Notes under the pieces: model-generated
Databases searched by the model: none
The model's input: only the letters and a program-made list of their open reading frames with translations
What the model was told of the DNA's origin: nothing
Origin: Vibrio celticus
GTDB lineage: Bacteria; Pseudomonadota; Gammaproteobacteria; Enterobacterales; Vibrionaceae
Assembly (NCBI RefSeq): GCF_024347335.1
Contig: NZ_AP025463.1
Span: 1,860,001-1,924,000, forward strand
Length of the DNA: 64,000 bases
Reading direction: 5' to 3'
In this document: in pieces, positions 22,209-32,488 of the stretch
How the letters are laid out: the number at the start of each line of letters is the position of its first letter
Numbering within the stretch: the first letter of the stretch is position 1
Translations under genes and position numbers: made by a program

Positions 22209-22619
22209 TTATGCACCGTTATCTTCTTTCTCTTCTTTCTCTTCTTTGAGATCAGCAAGTTGTTGTTCCAATTCAATAAGCTTAATTTCAGCCTCAACTT
22301 CAGCAACTCGTTTTTCTGCATCGGTGCGATTGTCTTGCGCTAGACCGTCAGCAGTAACTTGGGTTCGTTGTGCGTTTCTTGCATCGTCCGTATCTTTCAT
22401 TGAACCCGCAACGCCACCAGTAACACCACCTAATGCAGCGCCCTTCACCGCTAAACTCGCATCTCCAGTTAGAGCGCCTGCTGTTGCTCCTAGTAAAGCA
22501 CCACCTACAGCACCACGATTACGTGCTGCATTCTCATTTTCGTTATCCATTGCTGGTGATGCGCAACCAGAAAGAGTCACAATCAGTGTTGCTAAAAGAA
22601 AAGGTTTAGTGAATTTCAT
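22209..22619 (-). CDS. Glycine-zipper lipoprotein with a C-terminal coiled coil
   Basis: A 136-residue lipoprotein. The lipobox LSGC places the acylated cysteine at residue 19. Residues about 35-75 hold a glycine-zipper region (GAVGGALLGATAGALTG and GAALGGVTGGVAG) of the kind that inserts in or packs against the outer membrane. The C-terminal third is a highly charged, E/K-rich coiled coil ending in repeated KEEKE. It lies alone with a terminator downstream. The exact role is not known. Confidence 0.85.
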   Translation of the reverse strand: MKFTKPFLLATLIVTLSGCASPAMDNENENAARNRGAVGGALLGATAGALTGDASLAVKGAALGGVTGGVAGSMKDTDDARNAQRTQVTADGLAQDNRTDAEKRVAEVEAEIKLIELEQQLADLKEEKEEKEDNGA

Positions 22620-22790
22620 AGGAGTCTCGCTTAGTTCTTCGTTTGGAGTAGAGCCATCTTAAGCAGAGCCGTTAATGAGATAAATAAAGCCACGTTTAGA
22701 CGATACATCATGTTCAGCTATGTATTATTCATCCATCACATAACTGATTAATGATATATAGCTTTGAGCTCGCTTTATCCTCACCAACAA

Positions 22791-22812
22791 AAAGGCGACC
22801 AATAAGGTCGCC
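22791..22812 (-). terminator. Intrinsic terminator for the secreted hypothetical gene
   Basis: On the minus strand GGCGACC-TTATT-GGTCGCC is followed by TTTTTG, 45 bp after the stop of the gene at 22857-23303. Confidence 0.9.
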
Positions 22813-22856
22813 TCAATCGCGCTTTCACAATAAATTTTGTCTTTCACATGTCGCTC

Positions 22857-23303
22857 TTAGCCTTTGGACCACAAGTTTTGCATGTTTTCTGCACTAGGTG
22901 GTGGCCTAACACCGCAATCTCGATAATGATTTTTATCGCCGATCCCCAGTATCTTGCCATTTTCGTCATCAATCATAGCGGCTACTTTGACACCGTCTCC
23001 CACATGACGAGTCAACACGACAATTTCACCGGCTCTTTCAGACCTTACCGCGCCTAAGATTTGATATTCGTAGCTACCTTTCCTTGAATTAACGATCATC
23101 TTCGAGTTAATCGGGTCGGCTTCATACCCCACGCCCATATCAAAAACTGCTTGATAGAGATCGACGCCAGTCTTGGACACACATTTAAATATCTTGGGAT
23201 GACTCAATGGCTCTAACAACGCTCTACTCGCTTCATCTTTTGAAATACTGGCACTAGCAGCACCACTGACCAGTAAAGCAATCAACAAAAAGTAAGCTCG
23301 CAT
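22857..23303 (-). CDS. Small secreted protein of unknown function
   Basis: A 148-residue protein with a clear signal peptide (residues 1-18, ending ASA-S). The mature part has two cysteines that could pair (one near residue 41 in FKCVSK, one near residue 130 in RDCGV) and a mostly β-strand pattern. I do not recognise the family. It has its own terminator and no obvious operon partner. Confidence 0.75.
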   Translation of the reverse strand: MRAYFLLIALLVSGAASASISKDEASRALLEPLSHPKIFKCVSKTGVDLYQAVFDMGVGYEADPINSKMIVNSRKGSYEYQILGAVRSERAGEIVVLTRHVGDGVKVAAMIDDENGKILGIGDKNHYRDCGVRPPPSAENMQNLWSKG

Positions 23304-23377
23304 AAAAAGACCTCAATATGTGGGATTCATAATAAGGTCATAGTAAACGCAATGGATAAGCGGATGAATAAAGTAGA

Positions 23378-23442
23378 GTTTAGGTAAACCATCACGCTGG
23401 GTTATGCATTAATAAACAAGCCGAAGGTGAGATTACCTAAAC
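23378..23442. repeat. Long-loop inverted repeat after prpE
   Basis: Perfect 10-bp arms gtttaggtaa (23378-23387) and ttacctaaac (23433-23442) flank 45 bp, starting 9 bp after the prpE stop codon. It may end or protect the prp transcript; the long loop makes simple intrinsic termination unlikely. Confidence 0.4.
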
Positions 23443-23450
23443 TACGACGT

Positions 23451-25355
23451 CTATTTGCCGAGCTTTTCAGCTATTTCAGTTAAGCTGGTAGGGTCGTCAA
23501 TCGTCGAAGGCACCACATATTGTTCGCCTTCTGCGATTTGTCGGATGGTTCTGCGTAAGATCTTACCAGAACGCGTCTTAGGCAATCTCTCGACTACTAA
23601 GGCTTGCTTGAAGCAGGCGACAGCACCAATCTCATTTCGAACCTTACCCACTAACTCGGCTTGAAGGTCTTCTCCATCCACTTTCACTCCATCTTTAAGA
23701 ACAACTAATCCGAGAGGAAGCTGACCTTTTAAATCATCGTGAATACCAACCACAGCACATTCAGCAATGGCAGGGTGGCCACCAACAATTTCTTCCATTT
23801 CACCAGTAGACAAACGGTGCCCCGCCACATTTATCACATCGTCGATACGGCCCATAATAAATAGGTAACCATCTTCATCAAGGTAACCGCCATCTCCCGA
23901 GACGTAGTACCCTGGGAATTGGCTTAAATAACCCGATTCAAACCTATCGTGGTTGCGCCATACCGTCGGCAAGCAACCAGGTGGAAGTGGTCGTTTAAGT
24001 GCGACAAAACCTTGTTGATTAGCTTGTGCAGGCTCACCCAACTCATTGAGGATCTCCACTTGATAACCCGGCACAGGTTTAGTTGAAGAACCCGCTTTCA
24101 CAGGCAAAGACTCAAGTCCTGTAGGATTAGCAGAGATAGCCCAACCAGTCTCAGTTTGCCACCAGTGGTCGATAACTGGCTTATTGGTATGAGACTCAAC
24201 CCAATCCAATGTTGGCGGGTCCAAACGCTCTCCCGCCATGAAAATCGATTTGAGTGATGATAAATCATACTTGGCAAGTAACTCGCCTTCAGGATCTTCT
24301 TTCTTAATGGCTCTAAATGCGGTTGGAGCAGAAAACAATACATCGACTTTGTATTCTTCACACACACGCCAGAATGCGCCGGGATCTGGCGTTCTAACTG
24401 GCTTGCCTTCAAACAAGATGGTTGTGCAACCATGAATCAATGGCGCATACACAATATAGGAATGCCCCACTACCCAGCCGACATCAGAAGCCGCCCAAAA
24501 CACACCATCTTGCGGCATATCGTAGATAGTGCTCATCGAGTATTTCATGGCGACCGCGTGGCCACCATTGTCACGTACCACGCCTTTTGGCTTACCCGTC
24601 GTTCCTGATGTATACAAGATATATAGTGGGTCAGTTGCTAGAACAGGCACACACACGTGAGGCAAAGCATCCTCAACAGCTTGTTGCCAAAGTACATCGC
24701 GTTCATTGTTCAATTCGGCTAGAGACTGCTCTCTTTGGAAGACCACCACTTTCTCTGGCTTCCAGCGGCTGTCCATAATCGCCCTGTCGACCATCGGCTT
24801 ATATGGCAAGACTTTGTTTATCTCGACACCACAAGACGCTGTAATCAACACCTTGGGTTCAGCATCTTCGATCCGAACTGCTAATTCATGAGGGGCAAAG
24901 CCACCAAACACCACCGAGTGCACCGCACCGAGTCGAGCGCAAGCCAGCATGGCCATCGCCGCTTCAGGAATCATTGGCATGTAGATCACCACACGATCGC
25001 CTTTGGTAACGCCTTGCGTCGCTAACATACCAGCGACTTTAGCCACTTGGTTACGCAATTGATTGTAAGTGTACGAGGATTGAGTTCCTGTAACTGGAGA
25101 GTCGTAAATCAGTGCGGTATTGTCACCTCGCCCATTTTCACAATGATAATCCAGCGCGAGCCAGCAAGTGTTCATCACTCCATCAGGAAACCAACGCTCA
25201 ATTCCGTTATCGTCAGTTTGTAATATCGTTTTTGGTGACTCAAACCAATCAATCGCTTGTGATTGTGTTTCCCAAAACGAATTTGGGTCTTCCCTCGCCC
25301 ATTGATACTCGGTGATGTAATCGGTTTTTCTGTTCATTCGATTCGTAGCAGACAT
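23451..25355 (-). CDS. prpE: Propionyl-CoA synthetase
   Basis: PrpE activates propionate to propionyl-CoA using ATP, the entry step of the methylcitrate cycle. At 634 residues it has the usual length. The AMP-binding signature YTSGTTGKPKG is intact, as are the WWQTETGW motif, the YVSGDGGYLDEDG hinge region and the C-terminal catalytic lysine in RSGKILRR. A strong GGAGGAGG ribosome site precedes the start. It is the last gene of the prp operon, 118 bp after prpF, and the gap carries a small hairpin. A broader short-chain acyl-CoA synthetase is possible, but the context makes PrpE by far the best call. Confidence 0.95.
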   Translation of the reverse strand: MSATNRMNRKTDYITEYQWAREDPNSFWETQSQAIDWFESPKTILQTDDNGIERWFPDGVMNTCWLALDYHCENGRGDNTALIYDSPVTGTQSSYTYNQLRNQVAKVAGMLATQGVTKGDRVVIYMPMIPEAAMAMLACARLGAVHSVVFGGFAPHELAVRIEDAEPKVLITASCGVEINKVLPYKPMVDRAIMDSRWKPEKVVVFQREQSLAELNNERDVLWQQAVEDALPHVCVPVLATDPLYILYTSGTTGKPKGVVRDNGGHAVAMKYSMSTIYDMPQDGVFWAASDVGWVVGHSYIVYAPLIHGCTTILFEGKPVRTPDPGAFWRVCEEYKVDVLFSAPTAFRAIKKEDPEGELLAKYDLSSLKSIFMAGERLDPPTLDWVESHTNKPVIDHWWQTETGWAISANPTGLESLPVKAGSSTKPVPGYQVEILNELGEPAQANQQGFVALKRPLPPGCLPTVWRNHDRFESGYLSQFPGYYVSGDGGYLDEDGYLFIMGRIDDVINVAGHRLSTGEMEEIVGGHPAIAECAVVGIHDDLKGQLPLGLVVLKDGVKVDGEDLQAELVGKVRNEIGAVACFKQALVVERLPKTRSGKILRRTIRQIAEGEQYVVPSTIDDPTSLTEIAEKLGK

Positions 25356-25441
25356 AGTGCCTCCTCCATGATTTATCCATTAGTCCAAGCGACTAGCTTT
25401 TAGCAGTAGCACTTGATTGCACTCTTTTCTCAGCGTTGTGT

Positions 25442-25465
25442 TCGTGAACATTTAACCGTTCACGA
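25442..25465 (-). other. Hairpin between prpF and prpE
   Basis: Perfect 8-bp arms tcgtgaac (25442-25449) and gttcacga (25458-25465) with an 8-nt loop, 9 bp after the prpF stop. There is no T tract, so it looks like an RNA stability or processing hairpin rather than a terminator. Confidence 0.4.
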
Positions 25466-25473
25466 CAATCGCT

Positions 25474-26646
25474 TTACTTGGGAAAAGGCACACGAATGGC
25501 ACCTTCCATGATCACTCGGGCACTACGACTCATTATCGCCCTTTCAATTTTCCAACCGCTTTCCGTTTGAATAGCTTTAGCACCCACTTTTAAGGTTCCA
25601 GATGGATGACCAAAGGTCACAAAATCACGACTTCCCTCACCGGCTGCCAAGTTCACTAAGGTGCCTGGTACACTTGCAGCTGAAGCAATAGCAACCGCAG
25701 CCGTACCCATCATAGCGTGATGAAGTTGCCCCATAGACAAAGCACGTACCAGAAGGTCAGTATCTTCGGCAGCAACCGATTTTCCACTGGAAGCTTGGTA
25801 CGCTTGAGGCTTAGCAACAAACGCAACTTTAGGTGTATGTTGGCGTGATTCTGCTTGTTCTAGGGAATCAATAAGCCCCATCGCAACCGCACCATGTGCT
25901 CGGATGAATTCAAACAGAGCCAAGGCTTTGGTATCGCTATTGATATCGGATTGAAGCTCTGTACCTTGATAACCAACCGATTCAGCATCAACAAAAATGG
26001 TGGGTATCCCTGCATTAATGTAAGTTGCTTTGATGCAACCCAGATCTGGAACATCTAAAAAATCGACAACATTCCCTGTCGGAAACATAGAGCCACTCGC
26101 ATCGGCTGGATCTAGGAAATCGACTTGGATCTCCGCGGCGGGGAAAGTGACACCATCGAGCTCAAAGTCACCTAACTCTTGGACTTCTCCATCAGCGATA
26201 GGCACATGAACAATGATGGTTTTCTCTATGTTTACTTGCCATACTCGCACCTCGACCACACCGTTTTCTGGAATACGATTCGAATCGACGAGGCCACTAT
26301 GAATAGCAAATGGGCCTACTGCAGCAGACAGATTGCCGCAATTACCGCTCCAATCAACAAACGGCTTATCTATTGCCACTTGACCAAAGAGGTAGTCAAC
26401 ATCGTGATCGGCTTTACTGCTTTTCGAAACAATAACGGTTTTGCTGGTGCTGGATGTTGCTCCCCCCATACCATCGGTTTGTTTACCATACGGGTCTGGA
26501 CTACCAATCACGCGCAGAAGTAATGCGTCTCGTGCTTCTCCGGCGACTTGCGCAGCTTCAGGTAAGTCACTTAAGTTGAAGAAAACGCCTTTGCTTGTTC
26601 CGCCCCGCATGTAGGTAGCAGGTACTTTTATCTGTTTAGTGTTCAT
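25474..26646 (-). CDS. prpF: 2-methylaconitate cis-trans isomerase
   Basis: PrpF isomerises 2-methylaconitate so that AcnD and an aconitase can complete the citrate-to-isocitrate step of the methylcitrate cycle. The 390-residue protein has the PrpF hallmarks: an N-terminal MRGGTSKGVFF, a DGMGGATSSTSK motif and DWSGNCGNLSAAVG with the catalytic-type cysteine. Start at ATG 26646 is supported by AGGAG 6 nt upstream; a GTG one codon earlier is less likely. It begins 9 bp after the acnD stop, so the two are translated together. Confidence 0.95.
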   Translation of the reverse strand: MNTKQIKVPATYMRGGTSKGVFFNLSDLPEAAQVAGEARDALLLRVIGSPDPYGKQTDGMGGATSSTSKTVIVSKSSKADHDVDYLFGQVAIDKPFVDWSGNCGNLSAAVGPFAIHSGLVDSNRIPENGVVEVRVWQVNIEKTIIVHVPIADGEVQELGDFELDGVTFPAAEIQVDFLDPADASGSMFPTGNVVDFLDVPDLGCIKATYINAGIPTIFVDAESVGYQGTELQSDINSDTKALALFEFIRAHGAVAMGLIDSLEQAESRQHTPKVAFVAKPQAYQASSGKSVAAEDTDLLVRALSMGQLHHAMMGTAAVAIASAASVPGTLVNLAAGEGSRDFVTFGHPSGTLKVGAKAIQTESGWKIERAIMSRSARVIMEGAIRVPFPK

Positions 26647-26655
26647 CACAAGCTC

Positions 26656-29292
26656 CTACTGGGCGAGAAAGTCTTTGGCGAAACGTTGCAACACGCCACC
26701 AGCGCTGTAGACATTCACTTCGTCTGCGGTGTCTAATCGACAGGTCACTGGCACATCAAGCTTTTCACCGTTTTTACGTGTGATGACTAGAGCCAAATCT
26801 GAACCTGCTTGGATGTCTCCATACACGTCGTAAAGTTCGGTGCCATCCAGCTCTAAGGTGTTGCGATTGGTTCCCGCTTTGAATTGCAGAGGCAGCACGC
26901 CCATGCCAACCAAGTTGGTTCTGTGAATTCGTTCAAACCCTTCTGCCACAATTACTTCAACACCCGCTAAGCGCACCCCTTTGGCTGCCCAGTCACGAGA
27001 TGAACCTTGGCCATAATCGGCCCCCGCTACGACAATCAAAGGCTGTTTACGGTTCATGTAGGTTTCTATCGCTTCCCACATTCGCGTAACTTGACCTTCG
27101 GGCTCAACTCTTGCTAGCGAACCTTGCACGACTTCTCCAGCGTCCTTCACCATTTCATTAAACAGCTTAGGGTTGGCAAATGTTGCTCGTTGCGCGGTTA
27201 AGTGATCGCCTCGATGGGTCGCGTAAGAGTTAAAGTCCTCTTCCGGCACTTGCATTTTGGTGAGGTATTCCCCCGCAGCGCTCGAAGCGAGAATCGCATT
27301 TGAAGGGGATAAGTGATCTGTGGTGATGTTGTCACCCAGAATAGCCAAAGGCCTCATACCAGATAGGCTTCGTTCTCCCGCAAGAGCTCCTTCCCAATAA
27401 GGTGGTCTACGAATATAGGTGCTTTGAGGTCGCCAGTCATAAAGTGGTTCAGTCGATACCTGATCCTCGTCTGGCTGGAACATTTTTACGTAGATTTGTT
27501 GGAATTGCTGAGGCTTAACATGTTCACCGACAACAGCATCGATCTCCGCATCACTCGGCCATAAATCACTTAAGTAGATTGGCTTGCCGTTGCTGTCAGT
27601 GCCTAAGCTGTCTTTCTCAATATCAAAGCGAATCGTGCCCGCTAAGGCGTAAGCAACTACCAATGGCGGTGAGGCTAAAAACGCTTGTTTTGCATAAGGA
27701 TGGATTCGACCATCGAAGTTTCGATTCCCTGACAACACAGCGGTTGAATACAGGTCGCGGTCGATGATCTCTTGTTGGATAGCAGGATCTAGGGCTCCGC
27801 TCATACCATTACAGGTAGTACACGCATAGCCGACGATACCGAAGCCTAGCTTTTCCAGCTCAGGTAGCAAACCTGCCGACTCGAGATAGAGCTCGGCAAC
27901 TTTAGAACCTGGAGCAAATGATGTTTTCACCCACGGCTTACGAACTAATCCAAGTTGATTGGCTTTCTTAGCCACCAATGCCGCGGCGACCACATTTCTT
28001 GGATTACTGGTGTTGGTACAAGAGGTAATAGCTGCGATGATCACCGCACCATCAGGCATCTGCTCGTCGCTGTACTGCTTAGCATGCTGCTCTTTCCAAG
28101 ATGTTTGACTGATACCTTGCTCAGCCAGCTCTCTGGTTGGCAAACGACGATGTGGGTTAGACGGCCCTGCAAGATTACGCTCAACCTTCGACAGATCAAA
28201 CTCAAGTACGCGCTCATATTGAGCAGAATCTAGATCGTCAGCCCATAGTCCAGTTTGTTTAGCGTAGCGTTCAACTAATTCAACCTGCTCCGGCTCTCGG
28301 CCAGTGAGTTTCAAATATTGAATGGTCTGTTCATCAATGTAGAACATACCCGCAGTCGCACCGTACTCTGGCGTCATGTTGGAGATGGTTGCGCGGTCAC
28401 CAATAGTCAGTGCACGAGCGCCTTCACCGAAGAATTCCAAATAGCTTGAGACCACTCTCTGATTGCGAAGAAACTCAGTAATCGCAAGCACAATATCCGT
28501 TGCGGTTATCCCTTCCGGTCGTTGACCCGTCAATTTAACGCCGACAATATCAGGCAATCGCATCATCGACGGACGACCGAGCATCACAGTTTCAGCTTCC
28601 AAGCCGCCCACACCAATCGCAATAACGCCCAGAGCATCAACGTGAGGAGTATGGCTATCGGTACCAACACAGGTATCAGGAAACGCGATGCCTTCTTTAG
28701 ATTGAATAACTGGAGACATTTTCTCCAAGTTAATCTGGTGCATGATCCCGTTACCAGCAGGGATCACACTCACGTTTTTAAACGCGGTTTTACACCATTC
28801 AATAAAATGAAAACGGTCTTCGTTTCTCCGCTCTTCAATCGCGCGGTTTTTATCAAAGGCTTCGCTATCAAAGCCTGCGTGTTCCACTGCCAGAGAGTGA
28901 TCAACAATCAGTTGAGTTTCAACAACGGGGTTCACCTTGGCAGGGTCTCCGCCTTGCTCGGCAATCGCGTCTCTTAATCCAGCCAAATCAACCAAGGCTG
29001 TTTGACCAAGAATGTCATGACACACCACGCGCGCAGGATACCAAGGGAAATCTAGGTCGCTCTTACGGTCAATGATCTGCTTTAAGCTGTCTTCAAGGGT
29101 TTCAGGATCACAGCGTCTTACTAATTGCTCTGCTAATACTCTCGACGTATAAGGCAAGGTTTTGTAAGCACCTGGGGATAGTGCTTCTACCGCTTCGCAA
29201 GCGTCGAAATATTCTAAACCCGTTCCCGGTAAAACCTTTCGATACTTGTTTTCATCAAGCTCTTGGTTTCTTTCAAGTTTTACATCAGACAT
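26656..29292 (-). CDS. acnD: Fe-S-dependent 2-methylcitrate dehydratase
   Basis: AcnD dehydrates 2-methylcitrate to 2-methylaconitate. The 878-residue protein is aconitase-like, with the 4Fe-4S ligands in SCTNTSNPRN and in CTTCNGMSG, the N-terminal GTDSHTPHVDALG and the C-terminal swivelling domain motif YGQGSSRDWAAKG. The AcnD rather than AcnA assignment rests on adjacency to prpF, since these two replace PrpD in many gammaproteobacteria. It lies between prpC and prpF in one operon. Confidence 0.95.
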   Translation of the reverse strand: MSDVKLERNQELDENKYRKVLPGTGLEYFDACEAVEALSPGAYKTLPYTSRVLAEQLVRRCDPETLEDSLKQIIDRKSDLDFPWYPARVVCHDILGQTALVDLAGLRDAIAEQGGDPAKVNPVVETQLIVDHSLAVEHAGFDSEAFDKNRAIEERRNEDRFHFIEWCKTAFKNVSVIPAGNGIMHQINLEKMSPVIQSKEGIAFPDTCVGTDSHTPHVDALGVIAIGVGGLEAETVMLGRPSMMRLPDIVGVKLTGQRPEGITATDIVLAITEFLRNQRVVSSYLEFFGEGARALTIGDRATISNMTPEYGATAGMFYIDEQTIQYLKLTGREPEQVELVERYAKQTGLWADDLDSAQYERVLEFDLSKVERNLAGPSNPHRRLPTRELAEQGISQTSWKEQHAKQYSDEQMPDGAVIIAAITSCTNTSNPRNVVAAALVAKKANQLGLVRKPWVKTSFAPGSKVAELYLESAGLLPELEKLGFGIVGYACTTCNGMSGALDPAIQQEIIDRDLYSTAVLSGNRNFDGRIHPYAKQAFLASPPLVVAYALAGTIRFDIEKDSLGTDSNGKPIYLSDLWPSDAEIDAVVGEHVKPQQFQQIYVKMFQPDEDQVSTEPLYDWRPQSTYIRRPPYWEGALAGERSLSGMRPLAILGDNITTDHLSPSNAILASSAAGEYLTKMQVPEEDFNSYATHRGDHLTAQRATFANPKLFNEMVKDAGEVVQGSLARVEPEGQVTRMWEAIETYMNRKQPLIVVAGADYGQGSSRDWAAKGVRLAGVEVIVAEGFERIHRTNLVGMGVLPLQFKAGTNRNTLELDGTELYDVYGDIQAGSDLALVITRKNGEKLDVPVTCRLDTADEVNVYSAGGVLQRFAKDFLAQ

Positions 29293-29393
29293 ACATCCAC
29301 CATTATCTGTTAAATTCTATTCGTTGGTTCCCGAGGCCTTATCACATGAAGATAACAGTCACCTCGAGATTTAAGTCAGCTCGATATAGAGGA

Positions 29394-30596
29394 CTAACGT
29401 AAATGGATAGGTAGCCAGTCTTGGTGCTCTGGCCCGGTGTAGTCTGCACTTGGACGAATGATGCGATTATTTTCTCTCTGTTCGAACACGTGCGCCGTCC
29501 AACCCGTAAGGCGGCTCATCACAAAGATCGGAGTAAATAATTTGGTTGGAATATCCATGAAGTGGTAGGCCGATGCGTGGAAAAAGTCCGCATTACAAAA
29601 CAACCCTTTCTCGCGCTTCATTACCGCTTCAACACGTTCTGAAACAGCATAAAGCTGCTTATCTCCCACCTCTTGAGCTAGCTCTTTTGACCACCGCTTG
29701 ATTAGAGCATTTCGTGGGTCGCTCTCACGATAAATGGCATGACCGAAGCCCATGATTTTGTCTTTGTTAGCAAGCATCTGCATGATGTTAGTTTCTGCTT
29801 CATCAGCGGTTTGCCAATCTTGGATCATTTCCATCGCAGCTTCGTTTGCACCACCATGTAAAGGGCCTCGCAACGTACCAATCGCTGCGGTGACACACGA
29901 GTGAATATCCGACAACGTTGATGCACACACACGAGCCGCAAAGGTTGAAGCATTAAACTCATGCTCCGCATACAGAGTTAGCGAGCAGTGCATCACCTTC
30001 TTATGAAGTTCACTAGGTGTTTTATCCGTTAGCATTTTCAAGAAGTAGCCACCCAGACAGGCTTCACTTTGATCTTCAGTATCAATTCGCACGCCATCAT
30101 GGCTAAAGCGGTACCAATAACAAATAATGGCAGGGAAAAGCGCGAGCATTCGTTCAGTCGCAGGCAGTTGCTCGGAGAAGTCAGACTCTTGCTCTAGATT
30201 ACCTAGCATTGAACAGCCCGTTCTCATCACATCCATTGGATGAGCGTCTGCAGGGATCAGTTCTAAGGCCGCTTTCAAAGGTTGAGGTAAGCCGCGCAGA
30301 CCAATCAACAACGTTTTGTAATCGTCTAACTCTTTTTCACTGGGCAAATGACCTCTTAGTAACAGATGCGCCACTTCTTCGAACTGAGCATGATTAGCAA
30401 GATCGGTAATATCATAACCACGGTAGGTTAAACCAGTTCCTGATTTTCCGACCGTACATAGCGCCGTGGTTCCCGCACTCTGGCCACGAAGACCAGCACC
30501 ACCGATTACAGGTGCGCTGGCTGTTTTTTCACTTTGTTGTTGGTTTTCTGTTGAAGCCTTTTCGACAGCTGCTTTATCACTCAAAGATACAGACAT
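29394..30596 (-). CDS. prpC: 2-methylcitrate synthase
   Basis: PrpC condenses propionyl-CoA with oxaloacetate to give 2-methylcitrate. The 400-residue protein is in the citrate synthase fold, with the catalytic histidine motif GPLHGGANEAAM, a second GFGHAIYRESDPRN motif and the C-terminal RIIRPSADYTGPE. The start at 30596 (MSVSLSDK) is chosen because a perfect AAGGAG sits 7 nt upstream; a longer frame to 30671 has no such site and would add 25 unlikely residues. The first 35 residues are an unusually polar tail before the enzyme core. Confidence 0.95.
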   Translation of the reverse strand: MSVSLSDKAAVEKASTENQQQSEKTASAPVIGGAGLRGQSAGTTALCTVGKSGTGLTYRGYDITDLANHAQFEEVAHLLLRGHLPSEKELDDYKTLLIGLRGLPQPLKAALELIPADAHPMDVMRTGCSMLGNLEQESDFSEQLPATERMLALFPAIICYWYRFSHDGVRIDTEDQSEACLGGYFLKMLTDKTPSELHKKVMHCSLTLYAEHEFNASTFAARVCASTLSDIHSCVTAAIGTLRGPLHGGANEAAMEMIQDWQTADEAETNIMQMLANKDKIMGFGHAIYRESDPRNALIKRWSKELAQEVGDKQLYAVSERVEAVMKREKGLFCNADFFHASAYHFMDIPTKLFTPIFVMSRLTGWTAHVFEQRENNRIIRPSADYTGPEHQDWLPIHLR

Positions 30597-30742
30597 GGTG
30601 AACTCCTTTTCTGTGTTAGTCGCTTGCACTCTTTGGTGCTGCCTGTTTATGTGTCCGATGCTCTTTATCATCGGTACTGGATATGGCGACTAACCATTTA
30701 ACGTTATTGGATTAAGTTGATTTTTGATTAATTGAAACCGGT

Positions 30743-31639
30743 TTACTCTTCGCTTGAAAACAACTGATCGAGCTTGTTCTCGTAGTCGTGGTAATTCAGG
30801 TGTTCGTAAAGCTCTTTACGGGTTTGCATTGAATCCAACAGAGCTTCTTGATTGCCTTCAACTAACAAGTGCTTGTAAACATTCTCCGCCGCTTTGTTCA
30901 TCGCGCGGAATGCACTCAACGGGTAGAGCACCATGTCGACACTTGATTGCGCTAGTTCGTTACAGTTATAGAGTGGTGTTTGACCAAATTCAGTGATGTT
31001 TGCAAGAATAGGCACGTGCTTACCCGTTGCAGATTTCAGTGCCGCCGAGAACTTCACGTATTGATCAAGTTGATTCATCGCCTCGGGGAAGATCATGTCT
31101 GCGCCCGCTTCAACACAAGCTATCGCTCGCTCAATCGCGCTATCAATGCCTTCAACCGCCAATGCATCGGTACGCGCCATAATCACAAAGCTGTCATCGG
31201 TTCTAGCATCGGTTGCCGCTTTGACTCTATCGACCATCTCTTGTTGGCTCACAATCGCTTTATTTGGTCGATGACCACAGCGTTTCTGCGCGACTTGGTC
31301 TTCCATGTGAATTGCAGCTGCACCCGCTTTTTCCATAGATCGAATGGTACGTGCAATATTGAATGCGCCACCAAAACCCGTATCGATATCCACCAGCAAT
31401 GGCAGATCACATGCGTTAGTAATACGTTCAACATCGACCAACACATCGTTCAATGTCGTAATACCTAAATCAGGCAAACCGTAAGACGCATTGGCGATGC
31501 CTCCGCCAGACAAATAGATCGCCTGATGCCCCAAGTTCTTTGCCATCATCGCGCAATACGGATTCACCGTACCGACGATCTGCAATGGGTCGTTGTCTTG
31601 CACAGCTTGTCGGAACTTAGCTCCTGCTGATAACTTCAT
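30743..31639 (-). CDS. prpB: 2-methylisocitrate lyase
   Basis: PrpB splits 2-methylisocitrate into pyruvate and succinate, ending the methylcitrate cycle. The 298-residue protein belongs to the isocitrate lyase/PEP mutase family and has the active-site loop KRCGHRPNK and the metal-binding region [15 protein letters not shown] ribosome site precedes the ATG. It is the first enzyme gene of the operon, 97 bp after the GntR regulator; I see no copy of the regulator's palindrome in that gap, so transcription probably continues from gntR. Confidence 0.96.
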   Translation of the reverse strand: MKLSAGAKFRQAVQDNDPLQIVGTVNPYCAMMAKNLGHQAIYLSGGGIANASYGLPDLGITTLNDVLVDVERITNACDLPLLVDIDTGFGGAFNIARTIRSMEKAGAAAIHMEDQVAQKRCGHRPNKAIVSQQEMVDRVKAATDARTDDSFVIMARTDALAVEGIDSAIERAIACVEAGADMIFPEAMNQLDQYVKFSAALKSATGKHVPILANITEFGQTPLYNCNELAQSSVDMVLYPLSAFRAMNKAAENVYKHLLVEGNQEALLDSMQTRKELYEHLNYHDYENKLDQLFSSEE

Positions 31640-31735
31640 AATGACGCTCCCTGTTAATTGTTTATTTCTAATCTTTATGACTACTGATGTTTAGCTCTCG
31701 CCAGCGAAGAACCGCTGGCAAATACCAGTCGCCAG

Positions 31736-32461
31736 TTACTCAAGATCTTTGGATTGAATTTGTTGTTCTATAAGCAATCGGCTTCCCGAGATGTGTCTTC
31801 GCATTAACATTTCTGCTAGCTCTTCATCACGGTTGCGAATCGCTTGTAGGATGTATTTATGTTCATCAAGCGCCTCTTTTGGTCGAGACTGTGCTCTTGG
31901 CGATTGGTAGCGATACATGCGTAATAGGTGATAAAGCTCGTCACACAACAACGAAATGAGTTTGCTGTTACGACTCGCTTTAATAATGCGGTAATGGAAA
32001 TCGAAATCCCCATGTTGATGAAAGTAAGAAGAACCTTCAACTTCATCGATGTGTTTTGAGTGTGTCGACAATAATCCTTCAAGCCCGACAAGCTCTTCTT
32101 GTGTGATATGTCTCGCTGCTAAGCGAGCCGCCATGCCTTCCAATGCCTCTCGCACCGCGTACAACTCGAGTAGTTTGTCTGCCGAAAAAGTAATAACTCG
32201 AGCCCCTACATGAGGAATGCGTTCAATCAAGCCAAGCCCTTCAACACGCATTATCGCTTCACGTAGTGGACCTCGGCTTACCTCAAAGCGTTTAGCCAGT
32301 TCGGGTTCCGAGATCTTACTGCCCGGTGGTAATTCACCGTTAACAATCGCCTCAACAAGATACTCAGTGAGGTTTTCTGATTTAGTGTTCTCTTTATCGT
32401 TCACACGTGTTTTCGTGTTTGCACTTAAGCTGAGATCTTTTATCGCAGTATTCATATTCAT
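31736..32461 (-). CDS. GntR-family (FCD-type) regulator of the prp operon
   Basis: A transcription regulator with an N-terminal winged helix (ISEPELAKRFEVSRGPLREA) and a C-terminal FCD ligand-binding domain with metal-type histidines (FHYRIIKAS, RRHISGSR). It heads the prp cluster and probably senses a pathway intermediate. The start at ATG 32461 (241 residues) is preferred. The upstream ATG at 32506 has no ribosome site, and the 5' end of that longer frame contains one of three matching operator-like palindromes. It is not related to the sigma-54-type PrpR of enterics, so I give no gene symbol. Confidence 0.85.
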   Translation of the reverse strand: MNMNTAIKDLSLSANTKTRVNDKENTKSENLTEYLVEAIVNGELPPGSKISEPELAKRFEVSRGPLREAIMRVEGLGLIERIPHVGARVITFSADKLLELYAVREALEGMAARLAARHITQEELVGLEGLLSTHSKHIDEVEGSSYFHQHGDFDFHYRIIKASRNSKLISLLCDELYHLLRMYRYQSPRAQSRPKEALDEHKYILQAIRNRDEELAEMLMRRHISGSRLLIEQQIQSKDLE

Positions 32462-32488
32462 GCTGCTCGCTTCTGATTGCTGAACCTT

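Noticed and set aside
31640..31735. Separate GntR operator before prpB
   Set aside because: No TTGTCGACAA-type palindrome occurs in this gap.
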